A DNA stretch of 64,000 bases. Origin: Epiperipatus broadwayi. Its lineage: Eukaryota > Onychophora > Udeonychophora > Euonychophora > Peripatidae. The stretch spans positions 86,001 through 150,000 of the forward strand of contig JAQFVV010000151.1 in the NCBI GenBank assembly GCA_028023455.1, written 5' to 3'. The position numbers were made by a program, and so were the translations under genes. The notes below the pieces were generated by a model, which was not told where the DNA came from, did no database searches, and saw nothing but the letters and a program-made list of their open reading frames with translations. Below are positions 52,680 to 64,000 of the stretch, piece after piece. The first letter of the stretch is position 1. Each line of letters starts with the position of its first letter.

Positions 52680-55600
52680 TGTACCCTCACTTCCATAAAT
52701 ATATAGTATAACTTAAAATATGACTAGCTCAATTAAATCGTTATGCTCAGCTAAAATGTGTATAACTATTATTAATATATTTTTATAATACTATATCTTA
52801 TCAGATTTAGTACAACTAACAGAAAATTAATATGGTTCAATATCATGCATTAATTAAATAAGTATTTATTAAATCATGAGACTATGAAGTGAAGTTACAA
52901 GTGGTAATATGAATTTACATTGAGCCTATGTCTTCTAAGACATTATCTCAATGGCATAAGAATACTATTACCTCTTTATTATCTCACTAATACATCTATA
53001 GCACTCCTATGTCTTTTATAAAAAATTAACTAACTTCAATAATAGTAATAAATAAATCTCAATCTTTTATCAAAGAAATATAACTAAATAATCTCAGGTT
53101 CTTTTAATTATCTTAAAGTAATAATACTTCTTTCAGATAGGCATGATAAGGGATTTAATATCAGACCTAACTACACCTAACTTATAATAATAATAAATAA
53201 CTAATAATAATAATCTCTAGTGTATAAGTTAACCTCATCTATTTTATTATACTACTAATCATTAAGAAAACAAGTAAATCATCTACATGTCTTTTATCTT
53301 CATATAGTATCTTAATTAAGAATATAATAAAATCTTATAATTTAATAATATGTGGCAATAAATAATATTATACTCTTATATTGTGTATTATAATTATTTC
53401 ATGACCATTATAACATAATATGTTAATGTTAATGAATTTTTATAAATTATATTAAGAAAATACTGTATTTCTTTTTTTAAAAAAAAATAATAATTTAATT
53501 CATATTGTGCAAATATTATGTTTTATTCAAATTATCTGTTGTCAAATGCTGTGGTGCAAAATAATGAATTCGACACACATTTAAAACAACTTAAACAAAT
53601 TTATTTACATCAACTTTAATATACAACTTATATACATTATTTACATTACAAGTGGAAATCAAGAAAAATACAAAATAAGAAAAATAATAATAATACAAGA
53701 TTCTTACATTGTTGTTATTTCTATAATCCAAAATAAATAATCCATACATTTCTTAAATGTTTTATCAGTAACATTTAGTTGAGTTTATGAACTTATATTT
53801 TACTAGATATCATTTATAATCACTTAGTACAATAGAAGGCTTTTATGTAAAATATCACTTATGTAGCACATGTAAAATAAACAAACTTTAATAATTAAAA
53901 TGCTACTCCATTTAAGTATTATAGCTATTTCTATTATAATGTAACTATTATGTATTACATTTATTATTAGCATTAACTAAATATCAACTAATGTATAGAT
54001 TGATATAACTTTGTAATATTATGTGACTTTTATTGATTACATAATTATTTACTTCATTCTGATGTAATTTCATAATATATGTCTTACCAAAATATGCAAT
54101 ACATATATGTTCTTTTCTTAAAAAAAATATTTTTAAAATTATTCAACAATTTTGTGAAGACGAAATTTTTATTTATAAATTACCAATTTATAAAGTTATT
54201 ATATTAAAATAAAATTCTATGATTCTTTTCCATTTAAACTATTATTCTTCTCTACTTGTTATTCCTATTCCCTCTTAATAAAACCCTATCTTCAAATATC
54301 ATTCTAATCTTATTTAACTTTAGTATCAGCTTACCAATTTTTTAAAAAAAAAGACTATCCAAACTCTCTTATATCTCATCATCTATATATGATAAACCCT
54401 TCAAACAAAATATAATTTTCTATATAAAATTAATTTAACTTGTCTAATAAAAAATAAAAAAATATAGATATATTTTTCTACTTCTTACTAACTTAAAAAT
54501 AAATATAAATGACTCATACTAATATAATAAATCAAATTCCTAATATTGTAATAGAAAACATTAAAGTGTATTCACAAAAGAATCATATAATTATTTCTGG
54601 ATAACTCTTATTACGTTGTAATAAATTTATATTATAAAATAAAGTATGCATATTAAAATAAAACTATTATTGATAGTATTATGCGTGTATATTCTTTAAA
54701 TATTTATACATTCACTCAACAATCAAATAATATTTGGTTTATCTAAAGAAAACAAAGCAAAATACATTAAATTATTAATATTATATAATTATTACCATAA
54801 ATGATACTCCAATTTATAATCAGCCAAACGATGTCCTCCAGGATTATAGCTTTACAAAAATAATATCACATTTATACTCAACAATTATTCTTAAAATATT
54901 ACGTGTTGTAAAATTATATAAAAAAATAAACTTTATGAAATTAAGTGTTATATTATTATGTAGTTACTTTTAAAATGTACCTCTCTTATCTCTAATAGAT
55001 CAATAAATAATTAAATATCTATGTTAGTTAAGAAAACAAAATATGTTACATAAAATCCAACGGTGTCTTCTTTCCACCCACAATTGTTCTTTTTTTCCTA
55101 GGCACAACATTTTATCAACATCGCTTCCTTTTCTGGTGCATCACGTGTTTAAACAGTTTTTATAAAATAAATGAAAACTTTTTTTTTTTTTTTTTTTTAA
55201 AAATAAGATAAAATAAATAAAATAAGTTCCACCATAAAGAGACAAAATAATAATTAAAACAGTTTTAAGGATCCGGATTTATTTCAAAGTTATTATCTTC
55301 CTAGGATTAGTCAATAGTTTATAATATTTTTATTTAAGTATTCTAAATTGACTTGGATATCCACGTATACTTATTTGCGCATTCTTTAACAAATATTTAG
55401 GTAAAATCAATCTCCAAATTCTTCTGTACGACCAGCGTCCAGACTTTACTATATAATATTTTTTTTACAGGTATTTGTTTACCAATTAAATTTCCGATTT
55501 ATCTGCCTCTTAAAATTATCGAAATCTAGTCTTTTAAACAACAAAGACTTAATAAGGCAAGTATTTCTACAATTATTATTAACTTCCATATCTTTACCAA

Positions 55601-57029
55601 AAGATATATTAAAATATATAATTTAAAAATACTTTCTTCATAAAGAAGTATTTATCTTTCTTTAAAATATTTGTTTATAAAAAATTAATTATCATCAACT
55701 TTTAAATTCATATAAGGTCCAATATATTATTTTTATTTAACTAGTAATTCTCTTAGTTAATCCAGCGTTCACTATATTTTTAATATAACGTTTCCAACAC
55801 ATTTTATCATTAGGCAATATTTTCATGATTATTTGATAGTAAAATTGAGCTTCGATAGAGCGATCAATAGGGAAAGAGTAAATAAATTAGCACTCCATAT
55901 TTAACGGTAAACTTTTATAAAATTATTTAGAACTACTCTCTTATAAATTAAGAACTATTACGAGAGCGTCTATAATTTTTTACTTAGCTATATTTAATAG
56001 CACACTTCACTTAAAAGAAATTACAATCACCTCCTGAACAATTGAACCTCCGTTTTTATACCGGAATAAATTACCCACTTGATTGGTAAATTAAACAATC
56101 ACCTTGCTAGCCTATTTACATATCTTACCAACAATACGAAATTAAAAATAAATAATGACTTATTTAATATTTATTATTTATTACATTATTTAATTCTTAA
56201 ATTAATTTTTATCATTTATTTAAATCCATTAAACATTTTTTTAAAAATATATGTTTTACTTTATTTCACTTTTAACTTTTATAAGACTATTTTTCTAAAC
56301 AAACTAAGTCTATTTTTATTCATTATATTTTTAAAATAATATTTTAAAAATCAGATTTAATATTTCACACTAATTATTTTTATTTTTATCTCGTGATAGC
56401 CAATATAATATTTATAAATTTTATAATAGAATTTTAAAACAGTTTTGCAACTTTACTAAAAAAACTTACAAGCATATGTGTACATATGTTTATCTGTCAC
56501 CTGACTTACAACACAGATATAAACGCTTGTAATTATCTAAAAATAAACTAACAATTCAATTTTATAAAATAAATATTTTTAAAAAAAATAATATACTATA
56601 ACAACTTTAAAATAATAATTCGATATTATAAAATCAAATATTAATCTTCTATTATATATTATTAATAACATAATATTTATATTCACTTACTAAATATTAA
56701 TATTTATCAATAATAAATATATATGCATTTAATTTTAACTTGTCTTTTTTTAAACTTTTAGCTTTAAACATTTATTTACAAAACTTATTAATGCAGTATT
56801 AATCATGGCCAGTTTTCCCAACCATATAATATTATCATTTTTTTATTGAAACGTCTCCCTCAAATATTAGCACAACTTCACATATCAAATATTCATAGTT
56901 TACTTTAATTAAACTTTTGAAAGATTATTATAAATAAAATCAACATCATATAGCTGTAATATATCTTAAATTTAAAATTTTTTAATAAATTGATATAACA
57001 ATTTATGAAGACCCATACAAAAGGGCACA
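52680..57029 (+). mobile_element. R5 repeat, copy 2 (4.35 kb, LTR-like)
   Basis: Ends TGTACCC and GGGCACA (TG..CA, imperfect 7-bp inverted ends), with (TA)n on both sides. It is collinear with 6711-11452 but well diverged: shared tcaatggcataagaa (52950), aatctcaggttc (53090), atggccag near 56807, and the last 150 bp. Very AT-rich, with no conserved coding frame; the 86-codon frame at 56079-56339 is composition-driven. A very long solo LTR or large non-autonomous derivative is the likeliest reading. Confidence 0.65.
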
Positions 57030-57714
57030 ATATATATATTGATTAAATACACCTCACCCGCAGACCATAAATTAAAAACCCTTTAACGTTTTAAGCATTT
57101 ACATCCCTATCTAGTGCTTACTCATCCAATATTCCCAGATTGTTTTCTATCAGTCAAAAGCTATAGTCTGAGAGCATTACATAAAGTCCTTTCAATATAA
57201 TGCAATTCTCCAGTAGCTATCAATTCAAATTTGTATGTATGTGTTTATCTGCATAACGAAGTTGTGTCTTTGTTCTTTATAAACTATGGTTATGGTGAAC
57301 ATTATCAAAAGTGTACTCAGTTGTAGGTTATAAAGAAAAAATCACTTTCTTACCAGCGCAAATGTATGCAAATTTGAATATGTATATTCACAATATAAAT
57401 GGATGGATAGACATATTACTAGATATATAATTACATCGTTTAACAACAAAAAGATGATTAGATGAATAAATGGAATTTTTTTAGAGAGATTGATCATTAC
57501 AGATAGCAGGATGAATCAATTGATGGCAGAATTGAAAAATAGACAATACGTAGATAGAGTAATAAATAAGCGATAATCTAGATAAGTAGGTAGATTGGTT
57601 GTTAGATAGATAAGGATGTGAATATATAAGAATTTATGGCATTCTACATATAATTTCTAGAAACATTAACTGCATATAAACTTGCTAAACATAAACTATA
57701 ATGAAAATACTTAC
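57030..57714. other. Intergenic or intronic DNA
   Basis: It begins with a short (TA)n. Degenerate gata-rich sequence lies at about 57400-57620. On the minus strand this would be intron just downstream of the 57.7 kb exon. Confidence 0.45.
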
Positions 57715-57867
57715 TTTCTTTGGAATTGGCACTAGTGGCTTCTTTTGTTGTATCTTTTTGAAACAATGCTGTTTCAGTTAAATTTTCGATAAAATTATTT
57801 TTTGGAACAAGCACTTCAAAATGAGTTGTATAATTCAAGACTGCAATATCTTTTCTTACTCTGATAT
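57715..57867 (-). CDS. Candidate upstream exon, Ig-domain end or stalk
   Basis: A 153-bp (51-codon) stretch lies between an acceptor with a T-rich tract (attttttgttttatatatag) and a GTAAGT donor. Both borders are phase 1. The frame reads IRVRKDIAVLNYTTHFEVLV then a hydrophilic Thr/Ser/Lys-rich stretch ending TSANSKE. NYTTHFEVLV resembles the last beta strand of an Ig-like domain followed by a linker; NYT and NLT are possible N-glycosylation sites. Joined in phase to the 14776-15102 exon it would lead directly into an Ig domain, but that pairing is inference over 42.6 kb. Alternatively it belongs to a different gene or is a chance open stretch. Confidence 0.5.
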
Positions 57868-58362
57868 CTATATATAAAACAAAAAATAGATTTATGGGTT
57901 ATACATTTTTATGGGTATGAAATTACAAATTTTCAAAATTCAATTAAAATGATTAAGTTTTTCTTTTTAGTAACAAATTCTATTCAGTGTTAAAAGTATA
58001 TATTTAAAAAAGTATAATACCAAAAAAAAAAAATTGGTCAGCATATTCTTCAGTATTATTTCAATTTAATATTAACAGAATATCAATAAATAACTATAGT
58101 ATAATGTTAAATTTAGAAAGGCTATTGTTGTAGTGCAACTTAGAATTTTTGTTAATATTTTTGCTGGCTATAAAATTAACAGATAGTCATATTATGTGTT
58201 TTGCTAGTTTTAAACTCCACGAACTATATGGATGTCATTAATGAGACCATAAAAACATTTTAAATGTCCGTAATTATATTCATATTTAAAAAGGGCATGG
58301 AATTCTTATATATGGTATGAAACCAATGTTTATATTACTGTTTAAAAAGATATGAAAAAACG
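57868..58362. other. Unassigned region
   Basis: AT-rich; no gene or repeat was recognised between the candidate exon and RTE copy B. Confidence 0.4.
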
Positions 58363-59376
58363 GCTGCTGGAAGGAGTTTGCTGTTAACTGAAAAAAGACC
58401 CTCTTATTTCTTTCGAAGGATTTAAACGAACCGAGCAGGGCAAATTATTAATGATCACTCCTAAGTTCTTGTTGTTATAGCTCTTATTACCCTATAATTA
58501 TTCATATAGTATAAAAACATGCATGGGTTTCTCACTAACATGAATTAGCCAGTGGGGTCACTTTCTTAGCTTTTTACCTCTGAGATTACGATCAAAAAAC
58601 AACATGGTCTTTCTTCTCAGTAGCCTTATAGCTCTTAACTAAAATATAAGTTGAGGTTATTTGAAGGAAAATAAATGTGTACGTGAATAAAAAAAATTTC
58701 TAATAGATATTTGTAATCATGCCAGACAATAATAAATGATAATCCTTATTCTCAGAAGGCTGATAAGTCATCAGCCAAGGCAACAGTTGGTGCCGAAGGC
58801 AGAGGATGCTAAGAATCCCCTGAATGTCGACCTAGGCTGCCATATGATGATGAAATTTCATTTAGGTACTTATAACTGCAGATCATTTCAAATCAAGAAA
58901 GATTCCAAAAATTGAAAGAGCTGTCTCATATTAAATGGTATATTTTTGGATTTTGTGAGTTAGAAGAAAGGATGAAAAGACAATTAATTTAAAAAGTTGG
59001 CATGCATGCTATTACAACGACACATATTGGAAATACAATTGAAGTAGGATTCATTATAAAAAGTGAAAGAACAACATTATGGAGATTGATAGTTTATATG
59101 ACAGACTGACATGATTAGTTATTCAAGTTAATAGTAGACACCAGATGTAGCTAATTCAGGTTTATGCACCAAAAATTTTTTTATACTGATGAAGTATTAG
59201 AGGCCTTTTATATGGATGTTCAAAAAGGCTTTTGATTAGAACAAACAACATTTTAAAATTGTTAAGGGAGACTAATGATAGAATTGGTAAGCGATTGAAA
59301 TATAAAAGTGTTGTTAGCAAATTTGGTTATAGTAATACAAATGAGAGAGAACATAGAATTGTGAAGTTTACAGAAT
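58363..59376 (+). mobile_element. RTE non-LTR retrotransposon, copy B (5' part, decayed)
   Basis: It carries the RTE 5' UTR (aaggagtttgctgttaactg at about 58371; gtgcc..aaggcagaggatgctaagaat near 58791) and a decayed endonuclease region with recognisable nucleotide matches to copies A and C (for example attggaaatacaa, gtttatgcacca, aagtgttgtta). Frames are broken many times. The match stops at 59376, where (TA)n and R1 copy 3 begin, and does not resume after R1. Confidence 0.8.
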
Positions 59377-59388
59377 ATATATATATAT
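59377..59388. repeat. (TA)n junction between RTE copy B and R1
   Basis: A short (AT)n tract of 12 bp separates the RTE fragment from R1 copy 3. Confidence 0.85.
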
Positions 59389-61537
59389 TATAATGATCTG
59401 GAAAGGAGCTTAACATAATCTGCACTACAGGGCGCCACTAGGCATTTGAACCTAGAAAATTTATATAGTAGGCAGATACATAAGTTAAAAAAAATGTTAT
59501 ATTGGTTGATTCTGGTCGTTAGCCCATTGTCACTAGCTCAGTGGAACAGAAGAGATTTATATTTTATATTAAATTCCCATCTAAGATATATAAAAAAAGA
59601 ATAAAATAAGCCACTGCCAGTAATTATACACACAAACATTTATTTATGCTCATATATATATATATATATAATTTAACATTATTATTTTAGTATGTTTACT
59701 TTAACATTTAACATTATTTTCTAACTTTTATTTTTAGATTTTAATTTACATTTTAATTTTTATAAGTTCGCACAGATGGGTTTATAAAAGTTTGTTTTAT
59801 AATGTTGAGTATAGATCAGTTACATAGATTACACGGTCAAAAACATTTCAAAATAAACATAAACGATCAAAAATATAAAATCATTGGTGGAAATGCAGAG
59901 GGAAAATTTATAAGAAACCCAATAGAATTCATCATAAGATGCAGCATAGACACCAATAACTTAAAAGACATCTGAAATAAATGCATCTTAGACACTCACC
60001 GTAAGGTATCAGTATTTACCGAATGTCTATATATTTTGATCAAATATGAAAACCAAAAAGATAATTAACCGGTAATGAACCCATGCAAGCATCGATACCT
60101 AACTTAAATTTAATGCATTTTTATTTAGAGTGTTGAGTATGAATAGACTACATAGATTGCATTTGAAAAGAAAATATTTTATCCCTTATTTAACCTTAGG
60201 CCAAAAGTTCGCAGTCAAACCAATGTCAATCCATCTGAATGCATTCAATGTAACATGAAAACAGCAGCACAAATGGTTAAGAGAAGAAATTGCCTCTCAT
60301 CAGATAGGAATACTACATCCATCTGACAAGAAGAGCAATAAAAAAACTCCATAGGAAAGGACTGTGGTCATTTTGCCGACTTACGATCACATTCCATAGG
60401 CAAAAAAAGGAAGTGTGTGGCATATAAAGCGATTCTGCCCATATCGAATCTCGTACTACATCTACCAATTACACCAATATATCCAATCCATTTACCTAAT
60501 TCAACTACGAAACGAATAACCCAAGATTGCCCTCCCCTAATAAAACTTGACAAATCTATATAGCCATTCATGCCCGACTTAGTTTAACATTTATATAATA
60601 TTAAATTAGCGAAAAACAAAAATCATAAATAAAACTTAAAAGAACCAAAATAAATAAATAAATGGAAATGATTAAAAAAAAGAAATACACCAATAAAAAA
60701 AATTGATAAGGAATTTAGTTTGGTCAGATAGGATTCTATGCTATTTTTTTTTAAATACTGGGAAAGTTTATATTTTAAAGTTCTTAGTGTTTTCAAATTA
60801 ATATTCATTTAAATTCATAACGTGCTTACAGTTTTTGAAATGTTCATTAGTTATCCGTTGCTTGCCGTTTGGAATCCAGCATTAAAATCCCTCGATGATT
60901 CTGTGGTCCTCAATATAGGAAAAGCGATGTTTCATTTTCTTTTTTTTATAACAACTAAAGGAATTGAAAGTGCATCTTTCAATCCTTTCACCTCCGACTC
61001 TCCGACTTAACACAACTCAGTCCTCTCTTAAATTTTCTTTACTCACTAAAAATTTTATTTCCCTTTTTCTTTTATATGTAACTTTAGGATCCAATGGACA
61101 TTACATCATCGATGATGATGATCCTTCCATTGAGGTCCAATTTCCCGATGGATTTCTTTCATTGGCCATTAGATTCTATTGTTTTCCTATCTGACCATTG
61201 CTTATACATTTAAATGCCCAAGGCTAGTTTACATTTAACTAATTAAAATAATCATTTCCATTTTCTGATTAATTAATGTGTTTTCCAAACTTAAAGATAT
61301 ATTTTTATCTCTAACTCTTTTTGTTGAAAGATTTAGTTTTTCTATTTTTAATAAAGTTTTATTTTAATAATTTTTTTTTCTGTGCGATTTTATATATATA
61401 CGAGTATAGGATGATTTTTTTTTAATTTTCAATTTTTAATTCTTAAAAGAAGAAGTTTTATTTGAGAGCTTTTATTTTTTTCATGTTTAATAATAAAAAA
61501 ACAATGTAACGTCGTATGTGCGTATGTGCCCGTTGCA
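59389..61537 (-). mobile_element. R1 repeat, copy 3 (inverted, complete)
   Basis: A 2149-bp unit whose minus-strand ends are TGCAACGGGC and ATCATTATA, matching TGTAACGAGC and ATCGTTACA of copy 2. (TA)n lies on both sides. The inner block order (Y at about 60590-60130, then X at about 60110-59770 on the minus strand) agrees with copy 2. There is no coding frame in common. Confidence 0.8.
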
Positions 61538-61673
61538 ATATATATATATAACTAACCAAAGGAAATACATATAAAAACAAAAAAAGACTCATAAATCCAA
61601 GAAATAATATTATATTTCAACCAGAGGACTGGTTTTCATCAGAAAGAATATATATATATATATATATATATAT
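61538..61673. other. Spacer between two (TA)n tracts with hairpin
   Basis: About 136 bp between R1 copy 3 and RTE copy C. On the minus strand, 61646-61614 reads CTGATGA, a stem aaccag/ctggtt with loop tcct, then GAAA: half of a hammerhead-ribozyme-like core. Confidence 0.5.
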
Positions 61674-63512
61674 GCAGAAAGGAGTTTGCTATTAACTGAA
61701 AGGAGACCATTTGATTCCTCTTGGAGGGCTTAAAAACGAGCAGGGCAAATTCTTAATGTCCACTCCATACATTCTTAATGTTGCACCTGTTATTACTATG
61801 TGATTATTCATATAGTATACGAACATGGATGGGCTGCTCACTAATACACAGCATGGTGAGTTTATTGGCTTGTTACTTCCGAGTTTAAGAATATTTTTTC
61901 CAATACATATAATCATGACAGACAAAAATAAAGCATGGTCCTTATTCCCAGGAGGTTATAAAGTGACCAACCAAGGCAGCATTTGGTGGCCAAAGACGGA
62001 GGGTGCTAGGAATCCCCTGATTTCGAACTCAGGCTGATATTTGATGATGACTTTTGATTTAGGTACTTATAACTGCAGATCACTTTCAAGTGAAGGAAGA
62101 TTGCAAGAGTTAGAAGATGAACTGTCTTATATTAATTGGGACATTATTGGGCTTTGTGAAGATAAAAAAAAAGGTGAAGAAACAATTGATTTAAAAAATG
62201 GAAATATACTCTACGATAAAGGTACAAGTATTGGAAATACAAGTGTAGTAGGATTGATTATAAATAAAAAATGGAAGAATAACATTGTGGAGATTGATGG
62301 TGTATCGAATAGAGTGGCAAGATTAGTTTTACAACTCAATAGCAGATACCAAATGCAGATAATTCAGGTTTATGCCCCAACAAGTTCTCATAGTGATGAA
62401 GTAGTAGAAGATTTTATATGGATGTACAAAAGGCTTTTGATCAGAGTAAACAACATTTTAAAATTGTTATGGGAGGCCTTAATGCTAGAATTGGTAAACA
62501 AATTATAGATGAAAATGTTGTAGGTAATTTTGGTTATGGTAATAAAAATGAGAGAGGACATAGACATGTGGAGTTTACAGAAAAATAAAAACTTCATATT
62601 ATGAATTTTTTTTGAGAAAAATGTTAAAAGGAAATGGACATGGAAGCATCCAAATAAAAATACAGCAGAATTGGATTATATTTTGACTAACAGAAAATAC
62701 ATATTTCAAGATTGTAATGTTCTTAATAAATTTAACATAGGAAGTGATCATCGATTAGTAAGATGTTAATACATGTTAATGCAAAACTAGAGAGACAAAA
62801 ATTAAGAAAAACATTATTTACAGTTGATATTCATAATATTCAGAAACATTCTAGTGAATTTAAATTAGAACTTACAAATCGGTTTCAAGTATTAGTAGAT
62901 TTTGAACATGATTTAGATTTGAGTGACATTAATAGGAAAATAACTGATACACTTTTAAAAACTGCAACAAAGATAGGTGGTAGAAAAAAGCAGTAATTGA
63001 CCAATAAAATTTGTACTGAGACTAGAGAATTTATGAGGAAAAAAAGGAATATGAGGATATGCAACAATGATGCATTAAAAAAATTGAATATCTCGAATTT
63101 TGTAAAATAGTGCGGAAAAGAGTTGAAAATGATATAAGAAAGTATAATTGTGAACTAGCAAGGAAAGCTTTTGGAGAAGAGTGAAAGTCTAAAGAGTGTA
63201 AAACAACATTTTAGTATTGGTAGGAAATTTATATCTGCAATAAGAATAAAAGATAGCATTATTACTAAAAAGGGAGATGACATCATGAAATGTGTAGTAG
63301 ATTTCTATGAAGAATTATATAGTAATAAAGAACAAGTGCATCCTATACCTATTATGTCTTCCGAATTGCCCAGAATTTTGAAAGATGAAGTGAGACATGC
63401 AATTAAATTTATGAAGAAATGGAAGGATCCAGGTAATGATGGATTTATAATTGATATATTAAAAGAAGCAGGTGAAGAAATAGAATTTTTTTTAGCAAAG
63501 TTATATACCAAA
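61674..63512 (+). mobile_element. RTE non-LTR retrotransposon, copy C (5' complete, 3' lost)
   Basis: It begins directly after a (TA)n tract with the family 5' UTR (61674-62043), followed by endonuclease and the start of RT. Homology with copy A continues to the ataccaaatg at about 63512 (copy A 27069) and then stops, so the RT core and 3' tail are absent. This copy supplies the N-terminus that copy A lacks. Confidence 0.85.
62044..63512 (+). pseudogene. RTE endonuclease with broken frame (copy C)
   Basis: ATG at 62044 or 62047 starts TFDLGTYNCRSLSSEGRLQ, the N-terminal endonuclease motif, followed by DIIGLCEDKK (the catalytic Glu region) and IIQVYAPTSS. A one-base deletion in a T run at about 62411-62415 (four T against five in copy A) shifts the frame at 62508. 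The GDFNARIG motif is altered to GGLNARIG by substitutions at about 62473. The frame 62763-62996 ends in a TAA that replaces the CAA of copy A. A final piece (63171 to about 63512) covers the linker and PGNDGF start of RT. The element is inactive. Confidence 0.8.
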
Positions 63513-63641
63513 TGTTTTTCTGAAGGTTTGTGATGATGGTGTTCTAGCTGTATTTTTATATTGGACTATTTCCATCATCTAATATGTGTGTTGAATGTCT
63601 TTAGAAAAGTTTAATTTTAGTTAAATATTCCAAATGCATTC
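63513..63641. other. Unassigned spacer
   Basis: Sequence after the RTE break; nothing recognised. Confidence 0.4.
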
Positions 63642-63785
63642 AACTGTTAGTAATATCACAGCAAACAGGTTAGTATGTGCACCAACTGTTAGTAATATCA
63701 CAGCAAACAAATGTTAGTAATATCACAGCAAACTGGTTATTATATGCACTAACTGTTAGTAATATCACAGAAAACAGGTTAGTAT
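63642..63785 (+). repeat. Tandem array, about 4 units (left arm)
   Basis: Units of actgttagtaatatcacag followed by (c/a)aaacaggttagtat.tgcac, about 38 bp, with one shortened unit near 63684-63710. Inverted units of the same sequence follow at 63929-64000. Confidence 0.9.
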
Positions 63786-63928
63786 ATATCAGTTGGTTAG
63801 AGTGTTACCTTAAAATTCAATTATCAAGATTCTATGGACCCAGGTTCCAATCCCATGCTAGTACTGTCACTGGTCAGGCCAGCAACACCTGAAGAAGAGG
63901 GGAGAAAAATACCTCTCAAAACGTTGTG
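63784..63928 (+). mobile_element. tRNA-like SINE core
   Basis: An A-box-like stretch (tatatcagttggttagagtg, 63784-63803) and a B-box-like ggttccaatcc (63843-63853) mark a tRNA-derived pol III promoter. The tRNA-unrelated part includes CTGAAGA (63889-63895), a gagg/cctc stem and CAAAACGTTG (63917-63926). The element sits exactly between direct and inverted tandem arrays. It is not a functional tRNA gene: A-to-B spacing and folding do not fit a complete cloverleaf. Confidence 0.65.
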
Positions 63929-64000
63929 CATATACTAACATGTTTGCTGTGATATTACTAACAGTTAGTGCATATACTAACCTGTTTGCTGTGATATTAT
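63929..64000 (-). repeat. Inverted tandem array (right arm, cut by window end)
   Basis: Two units in the opposite orientation to 63642-63785 (gcatatactaac.tgtttgct, gtgatattactaacagtt). The array continues past the window edge. Confidence 0.9.

Noticed and set aside
56079-56339. Leu/Phe/Ile-rich frame resembling a membrane protein
   Set aside because: Composition-driven opening in very AT-rich R5 sequence; not open in R5 copy 1.
61614-61646. Complete hammerhead ribozyme
   Set aside because: Only the central CTGATGA-stem-GAAA part is present; matching stem I strands and a cleavage site were not found.
63784-63853. Possible functional tRNA gene
   Set aside because: A- and B-box-like sequences are present but no full cloverleaf or anticodon arm fits; better read as a SINE core.

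Overview
The window is AT-rich, intron-bearing invertebrate metazoan DNA made mostly of transposable-element remains. The evidence is phase-1 immunoglobulin-type exons with GT/AG borders far apart, several retroelement classes (RTE, an L1/Tx1-like LINE, Penelope, Ty3/gypsy), a tRNA-like SINE core and abundant (TA)n tracts. The species cannot be fixed from sequence alone. A repeat-rich mollusc (for example a cephalopod) or an arthropod would fit; this is inference. No bacterial or viral genome organisation was seen.

Host gene: two candidate exons lie on the minus strand, 57715-57867 (153 bp) and 14776-15102 (327 bp). Both are flanked by AG acceptors and GTAAG donors and both are phase 1 at each end. 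The downstream exon encodes a recognisable Ig C2-type domain. If they belong to one gene, most of the window is a roughly 42.6 kb intron full of transposons.

Layout by region. 0-1.4 kb: end of long repeat R1. 2.0-6.7 kb: Penelope GIY-YIG 3' ends in inverted pairs, and a broken Ty3/gypsy integrase at 4.5-5.5 kb. 6.7-11.45 kb: repeat R5. 11.5-13.0 kb: repeat R2. 14.8-15.3 kb: Ig exon beside a 199 bp palindrome. 15.5-21.6 kb: near full-length two-ORF LINE. 25.06-29.81 kb: repeat R3 split by an RTE insertion with a 10-bp target duplication. 29.82-34.72 kb: R2, R1 and R4 end to end, separated only by short (TA)n. 35.0-35.9 kb: internally deleted Ty3/gypsy. 38.8-40.8 kb: second R3. 42.5 kb: second R4. 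43.7-45.3 kb: third R2. 46.0-47.4 kb: rearranged Penelope element. 52.68-57.03 kb: second R5. 58.4-63.5 kb: two broken RTE copies with R1 copy 3 between them. 63.5-64.0 kb: SINE-like core between inverted tandem arrays.

The main pattern is that R1, R2, R3 and R5 (2.0-4.7 kb, non-coding, mostly beginning TGTA and ending CA, like solo LTRs) and the 265-bp R4 are nearly all bounded by (TA)n tracts, so neighbouring elements meet at short (TA)n junctions. All retroelement reading frames seen are broken, so nothing here looks autonomously active. The best preserved RTE copy carries only one frameshift, one stop and a 5' truncation. All identifications come from reading motifs and comparing segments by eye; no database search was run.
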